From the NCBI RefSeq assembly GCF_014197265.1, contig NZ_JACIFH010000001.1:744001-808000 (forward strand): a stretch of 64,000 nucleotides of DNA, written 5' to 3'. Source of the stretch: Microbacterium invictum. GTDB taxonomy: Bacteria; Actinomycetota; Actinomycetes; Actinomycetales; Microbacteriaceae. Below the pieces are notes generated by a model. That model was not told where the DNA came from, ran no database searches, and worked only from the letters and a program-made list of their open reading frames with translations. Shown here piece after piece: positions 1 through 8,814 of this stretch. Each line of letters opens with the position of its first letter. The stretch's first letter is position 1. Position numbers and translations under genes: made by a program.

Positions 1-1
1 C

Positions 2-451
2 GAGGGTCTTCTCGCCGTCCCGGCCGGCCAGCCGGTCGAATTGGACGTGCGTCTGGAGGCCGTCCACGAAGGAATTCTGGTGTCCGCCGAGGTCGCGACG
101 GTGGCATCCGGAGTGTGTGGCCGCTGCCTCACCGATATCACCCAGCCTGTCCAAGTCGAGTTTCAGGAGCTGTTCGGGTATTCTGAAGGGGAAGCGATCG
201 ACTTCGAGGTTCAAGACGACCACGTGGATCTTGAAACTCCGGTCAGGGATGCGATCGTCCTGTCGCTTCCGTTCCAGCCGGTCTGTCAGCCGGATTGCCC
301 CGGCCTTGACCCGGCCTCGGGCGAGAAGCTGGCCCCGGGTACCGAGCCGGAAGCCCCGATCGACGAGCGCTGGGCCGCGCTGAAGGCCTACACCCCAGAC
401 CACGACGACAACGCACCGCGCCGCGTCGCCGACAACACAGAGAAGAGCTAG
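2..451 (+). CDS. yceD: YceD family protein (DUF177), 5' end outside window
   Basis: This is the C-terminal part of a YceD/DUF177 protein; the open frame runs in from before base 1, so the true start is not visible. About 149 residues can be read, with a CGRCL segment and a CQPDCPGL segment that supply the paired cysteines typical of the family, followed by an acidic tail. Family members are encoded directly upstream of rpmF across bacteria and have been linked to 23S rRNA accumulation in some organisms and in plastids. The stop is 2 nt before the rpmF start, so the two are co-transcribed. The family call is firm; the molecular role is poorly defined. Confidence 0.88.
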   Translation, partial: EGLLAVPAGQPVELDVRLEAVHEGILVSAEVATVASGVCGRCLTDITQPVQVEFQELFGYSEGEAIDFEVQDDHVDLETPVRDAIVLSLPFQPVCQPDCPGLDPASGEKLAPGTEPEAPIDERWAALKAYTPDHDDNAPRRVADNTEKS

Positions 452-453
452 CC

Positions 454-663
454 ATGGCAGGTAACCCCCCGAAGCGGAAGGTCTCCCGCTCGAACACCCG
501 CTCGCGTCGCGCACAGTGGAAGGCCGAGGCCCCCGCGCTGGTCAAGACGGTCGAGAACGGCAAGGTCGTCTACAGCCGCCCGCACCAGGCCAAGGTCGTC
601 ACCGACTCGCAGGGCACCGAGCTGTTCCTCGAGTACAAGGGCCGCAAAGTCGCCGACATCTGA
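454..663 (+). CDS. rpmF: 50S ribosomal protein L32
   Basis: A 69-residue basic protein beginning [20 protein letters not shown], the usual L32 N-terminus, whose [16 protein letters not shown] segment is the conserved core. It is a structural protein of the large ribosomal subunit. The actinobacterial form lacks the zinc-binding cysteines found in some other L32 proteins, and none are present here. The gene sits between yceD and rnc with 2 and 17 nt spacing, the standard yceD-rpmF-rnc order, so one transcript is likely. Confidence 0.97.
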   Translation: MAGNPPKRKVSRSNTRSRRAQWKAEAPALVKTVENGKVVYSRPHQAKVVTDSQGTELFLEYKGRKVADI

Positions 664-680
664 GACTCGCGGCCGGTGCC

Positions 681-1373
681 GTGACGGATGTCTCAACTGA
701 GCACAGCGTGCTCACCGACAAGCTCGGGGTCCTCGTAGACCCCGAGCTTCTGTCGCTTGCGCTCACTCATCGCTCCTTCGCGTATGAGAACGGCGGTATC
801 GCGCACAACGAGCGTCTCGAGTTCCTCGGGGACTCGATCCTCGGGCAGGCCGTGACCGTGCACCTGTTCACGCACCATCCCGACCTCGAAGAGGGCGACC
901 TGGCCAAGCGTCGCGCGAGCGTCGTGTCCACCGTCGCGCTGGCAGAGGTCGCGCGCGGCATCGGGCTGGGCGACCACCTGCGTCTCGGACGCGGCGAGGA
1001 CCAGACCGGCGGACGCGATAAGGACTCGATCCTCGCCGACACCATGGAAGCGGTGATCGGTGCCGCGTTCCTCTCCGCTGGCGCCGACGCGGCGACCGCA
1101 CTCGTGCTGCGCCTGGTCGCGCCGCTGATGGCGGATCCCGAGCGCTATGGCGCCGCCATGGACCCCAAGACGAGTCTGCAGGAGCTCGCCGCGCGCGGCG
1201 GGTTCGGCCCGCCGATCTACGTCGTCGAAGCGGACGGCCCCGATCACCACCGCGTGTTCACCGCCACGGTCACCGTCGGCGACGTCGCCCGTGCCGGGCA
1301 GGGCTCCAGCAAGAAGCAGGCGGAGATGGCGGCCGCCCTCGCCGTGTGGCGTGAGCTCTCCGCGCGTGCCTGA
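681..1373 (+). CDS. rnc: Ribonuclease III
   Basis: Endoribonuclease that cleaves double-stranded RNA during rRNA maturation and mRNA turnover. The product has about 230 residues. The signature NERLEFLGDSILG lies near residues 38-50 and carries the catalytic acidic residues; a second conserved acidic cluster, DTMEAVIGA, follows near residue 120. A double-stranded RNA-binding domain occupies roughly the last 70 residues, from PKTSLQELAA onward. The GTG at 681 was chosen because it lies 17 nt after rpmF; a GTG at 708 is an alternative. The last 8 nt overlap mutM. Confidence 0.95.
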   Translation: MTDVSTEHSVLTDKLGVLVDPELLSLALTHRSFAYENGGIAHNERLEFLGDSILGQAVTVHLFTHHPDLEEGDLAKRRASVVSTVALAEVARGIGLGDHLRLGRGEDQTGGRDKDSILADTMEAVIGAAFLSAGADAATALVLRLVAPLMADPERYGAAMDPKTSLQELAARGGFGPPIYVVEADGPDHHRVFTATVTVGDVARAGQGSSKKQAEMAAALAVWRELSARA

Positions 1374-2313
1374 ACTGCCCGAAGTCGAAGTCGTCCGCGC
1401 CGGCCTCGCTCCCGCCGTCACCGGCGCCACGATCGTCGGCGTCACCGTGCTCGACGAACGCGCGCTCACCCGGCACGACGGCGACGGCGCTCATTTCGAA
1501 GCCGCGCTCACCGGGCGCGCGGTCCGCGCCGCCGCGCGTCGCGGGAAGTTCCTGTGGCTGCCGCTGGATGATCCTTCTCAGGTGGATGCCGGGGGAGTGG
1601 ATGACGGTGCCGGCACGCGTGCGCTGGTCGCGCACCTCGGGATGAGCGGTCAGATGCTGCTGCGCGCCTCTGGCGCACCGCCGGAACGGCACGAACGTGT
1701 GCGCCTCGACATCGAGCATCCGGAGCATGGCGAACTGGCCGTCGTGTTCGCCGACCAGCGCACCTTCGGCTCGCTGGCCGTCGACCACCTCGTCGCAACA
1801 CCTGACGGTGCACCGGGCGGTCATGGCCTGACCGCGGCATCCGTCCCCCGCCAGGTCACGCACATTGCACGTGACCCGCTGGATCCCGCGTTCGACGACG
1901 GCGTATTCGTCCTGCGCGTGCGGCGGACCGCATCGGCCGTCAAGCGCGTGCTGCTGGACCAGACCGCCGTGAGCGGCATCGGCAACATCTATGCCGATGA
2001 GGCGCTGTGGGCGGCGCGCATCCACCCCGAGACACCGGGCGCGGCACTGTCGGGGCGCGCCGTCCGGCGCCTGCTGGCCGAGGTGCGCGCCGTGCTCGAC
2101 AAAGCCCTGGCCGAGGGCGGCACGAGCTTTGACGCGCAGTACGTGAACGTCAACGGTGAAGCGGGCTACTTCGCGCATTCGCTCCATGCCTACGGTCGCA
2201 CCGGTCAGCCGTGTCCGCGCTGCGGACGACCGATCGTGCGTGTCTCATTCACCAATCGATCGAGCCACTACTGCGCGCACTGCCAGCGCCGGTCCCGCGC
2301 GACTCCCAGCTGA
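1366..2313 (+). CDS. mutM: Formamidopyrimidine-DNA glycosylase
   Basis: Base-excision repair enzyme that removes 8-oxoguanine and formamidopyrimidines and nicks the abasic site. The GTG start at 1366 gives a protein beginning with PELPEVE after the initiator, which places the catalytic proline and glutamate at the N-terminus as the mechanism requires; this fixes the start. The C-terminus has the zinc finger CPRCGRPI followed by CAHCQ. Length of about 315 residues is slightly above the usual 270-290, owing to an insertion near residues 60-80. The gene overlaps the end of rnc by 8 nt, the common rnc-mutM coupling. Confidence 0.95.
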   Translation: MPELPEVEVVRAGLAPAVTGATIVGVTVLDERALTRHDGDGAHFEAALTGRAVRAAARRGKFLWLPLDDPSQVDAGGVDDGAGTRALVAHLGMSGQMLLRASGAPPERHERVRLDIEHPEHGELAVVFADQRTFGSLAVDHLVATPDGAPGGHGLTAASVPRQVTHIARDPLDPAFDDGVFVLRVRRTASAVKRVLLDQTAVSGIGNIYADEALWAARIHPETPGAALSGRAVRRLLAEVRAVLDKALAEGGTSFDAQYVNVNGEAGYFAHSLHAYGRTGQPCPRCGRPIVRVSFTNRSSHYCAHCQRRSRATPS

Positions 2314-2358
2314 AGTCGGGACCCGGGCACTGCGGGCCGATCGCGGCGACGGCTCCGG

Positions 2359-3466
2359 TCAGTCTGCCTCCTCGAGGTCGAGCTGCCAGGCGCCGGCGAC
2401 GGTCAGCGGCCGGAAGCCGATCGCCTCGTTGACATCGAGCATGGGCCGATTCTCCTCGGCGTTGAACGTCGAGATCATCGGCGACTCCGGGATCAGCTCG
2501 CGCATGCGCAGGATGTTCGCGCACTTGACGATCGTGCCCAGTCGGTGACCGCGATGCTCGCGCAGCACCAGGGTGCCCCACTGGTCCGTGGGGCGGGTGC
2601 GGTCCTCCCCGATCGTGAGCTCGTTGTAGGCGACGAGCGTGCCGGTGGGCACGTGCTCGATGGCAGCCACCGAGACGGTGAGCCCGCCGGATCGCATGCG
2701 CGTCGCGCCGGATCACCCGCTCGGCGTCCCAGTGCTCCTCGGTGATGGTCATGCCCGCCGATGGGACGTCGGTCGCCATCCGTGACAGCACGTGGGCGAA
2801 GCCCGCGCGACGCTCTTCGGGCGTCGGGGCCGTCCAGGCGAGCAGTCGATACGCGTCACCCGCGACGGCCTGCGCGTCAGTGAGCAGCGTGCGCACGGCA
2901 TCCGGCTCCTGTCGCAGATCGAAGACGCTGTTGCGCTCGACTTGCTGCAGGCGGAAACCGTAGCCGGTCAGCAGCCGGGTATGGACGTCTTCGGCGACGG
3001 CTCCGAACCCGGTGGGCGACGCGAGTCGCGCCCCGGGCGCGTCGGGTCGATGGATGGTGTAGGTCTGCACGCTGCGCCGGCCGAGGTCCTCAGCCTCGGC
3101 CAGCAGCATCTGCATGAGCGCCTCCTCGACGCCCCTGCCGCGGTCTTCGGGCAGCACGCCCAGGTCGAACTCGAGCTCGGTGGCCCCGGGTTCGGTCGGT
3201 GCGGTCAGCTGCAGTGCGCCCACCGCTCGGCCGCCCCGCCGCGCCACGAACCCCCGAATCAGGCGGTAGGTCTGGTCCTGCCACGAGGGCAGCAGCTCGG
3301 CTGCCGACCACCGCAGATGGTCCATGCCCAGGTCGCGCTCCAGGGCGGTGTTGATCACGTCCACCATCGCCCGCAGGTCGGCGGCCTCGGCCGCATCGAG
3401 TGTGGCCGGGACCGGGACGGCCGTGATGATCAACTCGTCGAGATCGAGGTCGAAGTGGAGGCTCAC
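2359..3466 (-). pseudogene. Tandem GNAT acetyltransferase, frameshifted
   Basis: A paralogue of the upstream gene, predicted to have two GNAT folds. The GTG start overlaps the stop of that gene in a GTGA, so the two are translationally coupled. The first frame reads from 3466 to about 2707 and contains an N-terminal domain with LPEDRGRGVEEA. The reading then continues one frame over, from about 2700 to the stop at 2359, with the acetyl-CoA loop EHRGHRLG and the closing motif [18 protein letters not shown]. Comparison with the intact paralogue suggests loss of two bases near 2698-2708. A real mutation or an assembly error are both possible. The substrate is unknown; the layout resembles mycothiol synthase-like tandem GNATs. 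Confidence 0.8.
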
Positions 3467-4548
3467 GCGAGCACCTTCTTCCACCCGGCACTGTACGACG
3501 CCGGGGCGAACCCGATCGCCTCGTTGATGTCGAGCATGGGCCGGTTCTCCTCGGCGTTGAAGGTGATCACGCGGGGCGAGTCGGGCGCGATCTCGGCGTG
3601 CCAGGTCTTCAGCCCAGCGCATTTGACGAGCATGCCGAGCCGATGACCGCGGTGTTCCTTGAGGACGAGGGTGTCCTCCTGGTGGGTGGCCGCGGTGCGG
3701 TCGGCGCCGACGACGAGCTCGTTGAAGGCGACCAGCTCGCCGGTGCCGACATGCTGTGCCGCGGTGACGAGCACCGTCTGCCCGCCGTCGAGATAGCGCT
3801 GGTCGTGACGCACGATCCGCTCGGCGTCCCACGTCTCCTCGTCGAACTCCATGTCGGCCGCAGGCACATCGGTGGACATCCGCGACTTGACCCAGGCATA
3901 GCCGTCCCGCAGCTCTGCCGGCGTCGGCGCCTGCCATTGGACGACGCGATAGCCGTGCGACGCCGCCAGGGCATCGAGGTGGTGCTGCTCCACCAGGGGC
4001 ATGGCCGTCCGGAAGTCGAGCACGCTCTTGCGCTCGATCTGCTCGAGCGCATAGCCGTGGCGCTGGTAGAAGCGCGCGGCACGGTCGCGCGGGATGTCGC
4101 CGAATCCGGTCGGTGCCGTCAGGCGCTCCCCGGAGGCGTCGGGGTGCTCGGCCCACGATTGCAGGACGGTGCGGCCGTACTCGCGTGCGGTCTGCTCGAC
4201 GAGGTCGTAAGCCCGCGATCCGATGCCGGCCCCGTGGTGAGCGCGCAGGATCTCGATGAGCCAGTAGGCGTTCTTCGATCCGGTCTCATGGGGGATGTCG
4301 ACGCCGACGCGGCCGACCACGTCGCCGTCTCGGATGACGAGCCACATGTGCCGTGTCTCGTCGGGGTCGGGCTGGTAGTGGGGGAGGAGTGCCTCCGGTG
4401 TCATGGCTTCGTCGTCGTTGCCGGCGATCTCCGCGTACACGATATTGCGCACCCGCATCATCTCGACGAAGTCGGCGGCGTCGTCGGCATCGATCGAGGC
4501 GGGCACGGTCAGGGGCCGGAAGCCGACCCCGGTGAGTGCGATGGTCAT
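3463..4548 (-). CDS. Tandem GNAT-family N-acetyltransferase
   Basis: A 361-residue protein with two GNAT-type halves. The N-terminal half has an acetyl-CoA loop at RAHHGAGIGSRA (about residues 90-101); the C-terminal half has [14 protein letters not shown] and ends with [18 protein letters not shown], a motif common in actinobacterial acetyltransferases of the MshD-like tandem type. The start MTIALTGVGF was preferred over an ATG 33 nt upstream because it begins at the conserved domain edge. The gene is second to last in a leftward operon that starts with a 34-aa peptide and an 82-aa protein. The acetyl acceptor cannot be told from sequence. Confidence 0.88.
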   Translation of the reverse strand: MTIALTGVGFRPLTVPASIDADDAADFVEMMRVRNIVYAEIAGNDDEAMTPEALLPHYQPDPDETRHMWLVIRDGDVVGRVGVDIPHETGSKNAYWLIEILRAHHGAGIGSRAYDLVEQTAREYGRTVLQSWAEHPDASGERLTAPTGFGDIPRDRAARFYQRHGYALEQIERKSVLDFRTAMPLVEQHHLDALAASHGYRVVQWQAPTPAELRDGYAWVKSRMSTDVPAADMEFDEETWDAERIVRHDQRYLDGGQTVLVTAAQHVGTGELVAFNELVVGADRTAATHQEDTLVLKEHRGHRLGMLVKCAGLKTWHAEIAPDSPRVITFNAEENRPMLDINEAIGFAPASYSAGWKKVLA

Positions 4549-4598
4549 GAGTTGATCCGTTCGGTGGGTGGGCCCCGGCACGCTGCCGGGGCCCCGCG

Positions 4599-4847
4599 TC
4601 AGATGACAGGGTTGAGAAGGCGGCGCTGCTCCCAGACCCGCTCGCGCTGGGCGAGCTGGCTGGCGAGCTCGTGCCGCTGGACACGCTCGTCCCGGTCGTC
4701 GCCGACCGGGCGTGTGCTCCAGATCAGCAGCCGGACCGCAACGCGCATGGCGATGCGGTCGACCGCTGAGGGGCGAGGCGTGCGCCCGAGCAATATCGAC
4801 GTCTCAGGAGCCGTCGATCGCTGCTCGGACTCGAGCAAGGTATTCAT
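4599..4847 (-). CDS. Small protein of unknown function (82 aa)
   Basis: An 82-residue basic protein that I do not recognise as a named family. It has a polar N-terminus, a central segment VDRIAMRVAVRLLIWSTRP that could form an amphipathic helix, and an Arg/Glu-rich helical C-terminus (QLAQRERVWEQRRLL). A purine-rich GAAAGAGAT precedes the ATG. It lies 50 nt upstream of the first tandem-GNAT gene and 184 nt downstream of the 34-aa peptide gene, on the same strand. Small proteins of this general shape occur in other Micrococcales. It could act with the acetyltransferases, but nothing in the sequence proves that. Confidence 0.65.
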   Translation of the reverse strand: MNTLLESEQRSTAPETSILLGRTPRPSAVDRIAMRVAVRLLIWSTRPVGDDRDERVQRHELASQLAQRERVWEQRRLLNPVI

Positions 4848-5031
4848 GAGATCTCTTTCGTGGTGAAAGCGCGTGATGGGATGGAGGCCGCGATGGCGGC
4901 GGATGCGGGCGCGCAGAGAGCGAGCCGCGGTTGCGGTGGGCCAGGCAGGGACCGTCAGCGGGCAGCGAAGACTGCGAGCAGACGGGATACGCGGAACTCA
5001 GCCCGGTGGGCGGAGTCTTCCCCTGCGGCGG

Positions 5032-5136
5032 TCAGCCGGCGGTGGGAGTGGCCGGAGCCTGAGCGGCGCCGAAGGAGACGATCCCCGCACGAGCAGGCGT
5101 GAACGCTTCCGCTTCGGATGTGATGTAGAGCATCAT
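5032..5136 (-). CDS. 34-aa peptide with strong expression signals
   Basis: A 34-codon frame beginning MMLYITSEAEAFTPAR and ending APATPTAG. It is preceded by AAGGAGGT 8-15 nt before the double ATG, one of the best Shine-Dalgarno matches in the window, and by a good sigma-70-type promoter at 5177-5206. The peptide has a mixed polar N-terminal half and a small, Ala/Pro/Thr-rich C-terminal half, with no cysteine and no evident signal peptide or membrane span. It heads the operon leading to the 82-aa protein and two tandem-GNAT genes. It may be a leader peptide that controls downstream genes, a modified or secreted peptide, or a functional small protein. Confidence 0.55.
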   Translation of the reverse strand: MMLYITSEAEAFTPARAGIVSFGAAQAPATPTAG

Positions 5137-5176
5137 TTCGGGGACCTCCTTTTCTCGACTTCTGACGCGATAGCCG

Positions 5177-5206
5177 ACACTAGACCCGCAACACCGTCTG
5201 CGTCAA
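5177..5206 (-). promoter_or_regulatory. Sigma-70-like promoter of the peptide/GNAT operon
   Basis: Read on the minus strand, TTGACG (5206-5201) and TAGTGT (5182-5177) are separated by 18 nt. This is close to the actinobacterial housekeeping consensus and lies about 40 nt upstream of the 34-aa peptide start. Confidence 0.6.
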
Positions 5207-5255
5207 GACCTGTCCGCTAGCGTTGTGCCGTGATCACTTTGCGGAGGCCGACCGG

Positions 5256-8200
5256 ATGCACCTGAAGAGCGTGACGCTCAAGGGCTTCAAGTCCTTCGCG
5301 CAGCCGACCACCTTCGTCCTCGAGCCGGGCGTCACCTGCATCGTCGGGCCCAACGGCTCGGGCAAATCCAATGTCGTGGACGCCCTCGCCTGGGTCATGG
5401 GGGAGCAGGGCGCGAAGACGCTCCGCGGCGGGAAGATGGAAGACGTCATCTTCGCCGGTACGGCGACGCGCGGGCCGCTCGGCCGCGCCGAGGTCCAGCT
5501 CACGATCGACAACGCCGATGGTGCGCTGCCGATCGAGTACAGCGAGGTCACGATCAGTCGTACCCTGTTCCGCAACGGGGCCAGCGAGTATGCGATCAAC
5601 GGCGAGACCTGCCGGCTCCTGGATGTCCAGGAGCTGCTGAGCGACTCGGGCCTCGGACGGGAAATGCACGTCATCGTCGGGCAGGGACGCTTGGACACCG
5701 TCCTGCAGGCCAGCCCCGAGGACCGTCGCGGATTCATCGAAGAAGCCGCCGGCATCCTGAAGCACCGCCGTCGCAAGGAGAAGACCCTCCGCAAGCTCGA
5801 GGCGATGGAGACGAACCTCACCCGGCTGAGCGACCTCGCCGGCGAGCTGCGCAGGCAGCTGAAGCCCCTCGGCAAGCAAGCCGAGATCGCCCGCGAGGCG
5901 GCGACGATCGCGGCGGTCGTCCGCGATGCCAAGGCCCGGCTGTACGCCGATGAGCTCGTCGCCCTGCGCACGCAGCTGGCCGATCACGCGCGAAACGAGC
6001 AGGAGCGCCACGCCGAGCGCCTCGTGCTGCAGGACGAGGCCGACCAGCTGAAGGCTCGCCTGGAGTCCCTCGAATCACAGCAGCAGTCCGAGGCCGTCGA
6101 CAAGGCACGCGCTGCCGCGTTCGCACTCGAGCAGGTGCAGGAGCGGCTGCGCGGGCTGTACTCGCTGGCCGGGCAGCGCCAGTCGCTGCTCGAGGACGAC
6201 GGGCAGCTCGCGGTCGAGGTGACCACGGTGAGCCAGGCGGCGATCGATGAGGCGCGGACCGATATCGATGACATCGCCGGAGGGCTCGGCGCAGCGCAGG
6301 ATGCCGCCGCCGCGGCCGGCCGGGACGTCATCCGGGCGCGTGCTGAACTGGACGCCTTGGACTCCGACATCGCTGCGCAGTCCGCGCTCGTCTCGGAGCA
6401 CGACATGCGGCTGACCGCGCTGCGCGGGGCCGCCGATGCCGCGACCTCACGTCTCGAGGCCGTCCGCTCTGCCGTCGAGCGGCAGCAGAACGCGCTCGAT
6501 GCCGCGCTGCAGCGTCGCGCGGAAGCAGAGGAGGCCCTGGCGGGCGTCGATCCCGGCCTCGTCCCGGAGAGCTCCTCCGCTGAGCATGCGGCGGCGTACG
6601 AGCGCGCGCAGCACGACGCGACGGACTGCGAGGCGAAGGTCGGCACGCTGCGGGAGCGACTGCACTCGGCCGAACGCGAAGTCGAGTCGCTCGCCGCACA
6701 GGCGGCGGCGCTGGGTCGTGCTCTGGATGTCCGCAATGCCGCCGCGGAGCTGATCGCGCGAGGCGGTCGCGGCATCCGCGGCATCGTCGGCGACGCGGTC
6801 AAGGTGCAAGCCGGCTACGAAGCGGCGATCGCCGCGGCGCTGGGGTCCCTGGCCGAAGGGGTTCTGGTCGATGACGCGGCCGCGGCGGTCGAGCTGGCGC
6901 GAACCGCACGCGACGCCGACCTCGGCACCGTGGACATCGCTCTGGCCGAGGCGGACTCCATGGCACCCGTGCTGACCGGCGTGGCGGGTGCGATTCCGGC
7001 GCGAGACGTGGTCACCGCGCCGGCGGGGGTGCTCGGGGTCCTCGCCTACATTGCGATCGTCGACGATCTCTCATCCGCCCACGAAGTCGGCCGCGCCCTG
7101 GCGGCGCAGGGGGCCGGCGGCCCGGTGACCGTGGTCACGCGTGCCGGCGAGGTCGTCACGGAATACACCGTCCGCGCAGGCTCGGGGGCGGGCAGGTCGC
7201 GCTTGGAGCTCGCCGCCGAACGCGACGCCGCACGGACCCGCCTGACCGAGATCGACGTCGTCGCCGACTCGCTGCGCGAGGCCCTCGCCGACGCCAAGCA
7301 GGCGTGGGAGCAGGCCCGCGCGCGCACGAAGCAGATGCTCCAGGCGCTGCGCGAGCACGATGCCGCGCTGGCGGCGCACACCGAGCAGGTCAACCGCGCC
7401 ACGGTGCGGCACGAAGCGGCCCTGGCCGAGTGCGAGCGGCTCGAAGCAGGCCTCGCCCAGGCGCAGGGCGCCGTGGCCGACGCCGAGACTGCGGCCCGTG
7501 CGGCGGACGAGCAGCTGGAGCGGGCCGTGGCCGCACCGCGTCCGATTCTCGATGCCTCTGCCCGCGACGGCATGCTCGCCACTCTTGAACAGGCTCGGGA
7601 TGCCGAGATGCGGTCGCGGCTGGATGTCGAGACGCTCCGCGAGCGCGTCCGCGCCGGCGAGGCGCGCGTGGTCCAGCTGGAGCGGCAGCGCGAGCGCGAG
7701 CGCTCCGCGGCCGAGGAGGCGGCCCGGCGCGCCGTCATCCGCCGGGCGCAGCGTGAGCTGGCGGCCGAGGTCGCCGAGCAGCTGCCGCCGGTGCTCGATT
7801 CGGTGGACCGGTCCGTCACCCAGGCGCGGGTGGAGCTGTCTCTCGCCGAGCAGACGCGCTCGGCGGTCACCGCCGAGCTCACCGAGCTGCGCACCCACGA
7901 GACGAACGTCCGCGAGCGCCTGAGCGGCCTCACGGAGAGCGTCCACGGACTCGAGCTCCAGATGCACGAGAAGCGTCTGCACGTCACCAGCCTGCTTGAG
8001 CGCGTGGCATCCGAGCTCAGCCTCGACGAGAATATTCTCGTTTCGGAATATGGTCCGGATCAGCCCATACCCGCCGACGACGGCGAGGGTGAGCCGTCAC
8101 GCTTCGACGTGGCAGCGCAACGTCGCCGTCTGCAGGATGCCGAGCGCAAGCTCGGTCAGCTCGGCCGCGTCAACCCGCTCGCACTCGAGGAGTTCGCGGC

Positions 8201-8768
8201 GCTCGAGCAGCGCCACGCCTTCCTCACGGAGCAGCTGACCGATCTCACCGAGACGCGCAAGGACCTGCTCACCATCATCGAAGAGCTCGATGAGCGGATG
8301 CAGACAATCTTCCTGGCGGCGTTCGAAGACACCCGGGTCGCGTTCGGCGAGGTGTTCCCGATCCTGTTCCCCGGCGGCACGGGCAGCATCTCGCTCACCG
8401 ATCCCGACCATCCGCTCACCACCGGCATCGAGGTGGCCGTCCGCCCGGTCGGCAAGAAGATCGAGCGGCTGTCGCTCCTGTCCGGCGGTGAGCGGTCGCT
8501 CGCGGCGGTCGCGCTGCTCACGGCGATCTTCAAGGCGCGTCCGAGCCCGTTCTACATCCTGGACGAGGTCGAAGCAGCGCTCGATGACGCCAACCTCGGC
8601 CGATTGCTCGGCGTGTTCGAGCAGCTGCGCGAGTCGAGCCAGCTCATCGTGATCACGCACCAGAAGCGCACGATGGAGATCGCGGACGCGCTCTACGGCG
8701 TGTCGATGCGCCAGGACGGCGTGTCGGCCGTCGTCGGCCAGCGCGTGCGCGAACGCGAGATCGCCTAG
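5256..8768 (+). CDS. smc: Chromosome segregation ATPase SMC
   Basis: Structural maintenance of chromosomes protein, 1170 residues, which organises and helps segregate the chromosome with ScpA and ScpB (not in this window). The Walker A loop GPNGSGKSN is near residue 32. Long coiled-coil arms flank a hinge at about residues 500-650. The ABC signature LSGGERSL is near 1073 and the Walker B FYILDEVEAALDD near 1098. The ATG at 5256 has GCGGAGG 8 nt upstream and begins MHLKSVTLKGFKSFA, the normal SMC N-terminus. The length matches the family. Confidence 0.96.
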   Translation: MHLKSVTLKGFKSFAQPTTFVLEPGVTCIVGPNGSGKSNVVDALAWVMGEQGAKTLRGGKMEDVIFAGTATRGPLGRAEVQLTIDNADGALPIEYSEVTISRTLFRNGASEYAINGETCRLLDVQELLSDSGLGREMHVIVGQGRLDTVLQASPEDRRGFIEEAAGILKHRRRKEKTLRKLEAMETNLTRLSDLAGELRRQLKPLGKQAEIAREAATIAAVVRDAKARLYADELVALRTQLADHARNEQERHAERLVLQDEADQLKARLESLESQQQSEAVDKARAAAFALEQVQERLRGLYSLAGQRQSLLEDDGQLAVEVTTVSQAAIDEARTDIDDIAGGLGAAQDAAAAAGRDVIRARAELDALDSDIAAQSALVSEHDMRLTALRGAADAATSRLEAVRSAVERQQNALDAALQRRAEAEEALAGVDPGLVPESSSAEHAAAYERAQHDATDCEAKVGTLRERLHSAEREVESLAAQAAALGRALDVRNAAAELIARGGRGIRGIVGDAVKVQAGYEAAIAAALGSLAEGVLVDDAAAAVELARTARDADLGTVDIALAEADSMAPVLTGVAGAIPARDVVTAPAGVLGVLAYIAIVDDLSSAHEVGRALAAQGAGGPVTVVTRAGEVVTEYTVRAGSGAGRSRLELAAERDAARTRLTEIDVVADSLREALADAKQAWEQARARTKQMLQALREHDAALAAHTEQVNRATVRHEAALAECERLEAGLAQAQGAVADAETAARAADEQLERAVAAPRPILDASARDGMLATLEQARDAEMRSRLDVETLRERVRAGEARVVQLERQRERERSAAEEAARRAVIRRAQRELAAEVAEQLPPVLDSVDRSVTQARVELSLAEQTRSAVTAELTELRTHETNVRERLSGLTESVHGLELQMHEKRLHVTSLLERVASELSLDENILVSEYGPDQPIPADDGEGEPSRFDVAAQRRRLQDAERKLGQLGRVNPLALEEFAALEQRHAFLTEQLTDLTETRKDLLTIIEELDERMQTIFLAAFEDTRVAFGEVFPILFPGGTGSISLTDPDHPLTTGIEVAVRPVGKKIERLSLLSGGERSLAAVALLTAIFKARPSPFYILDEVEAALDDANLGRLLGVFEQLRESSQLIVITHQKRTMEIADALYGVSMRQDGVSAVVGQRVREREIA

Positions 8769-8776
8769 CCCGGCAC

Positions 8777-8796
8777 GGCCGGGCGCTCGCCCGGCC
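8777..8796. terminator. GC-rich inverted repeat between smc and ftsY
   Basis: GGCCGGGCG is followed after 2 nt by its exact complement CGCCCGGCC. There is no U-tract, so termination is possible but unproven. The ftsY box TAGACT starts 7 nt downstream. Confidence 0.35.
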
Positions 8797-8814
8797 CGAC
8801 TCTAGACTGGACCC

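Noticed and set aside
2249..4156. A single 635-codon open frame across both GNAT genes
   Set aside because: Only its middle part, from 3466 to about 2707, has protein similarity; the ends are antisense or out-of-frame reading of mutM and the neighbouring GNAT gene.
4848..5031. Another small gene between the 34-aa peptide and the 82-aa gene
   Set aside because: I found no frame with a ribosome site or protein-like composition in this 184-nt stretch.
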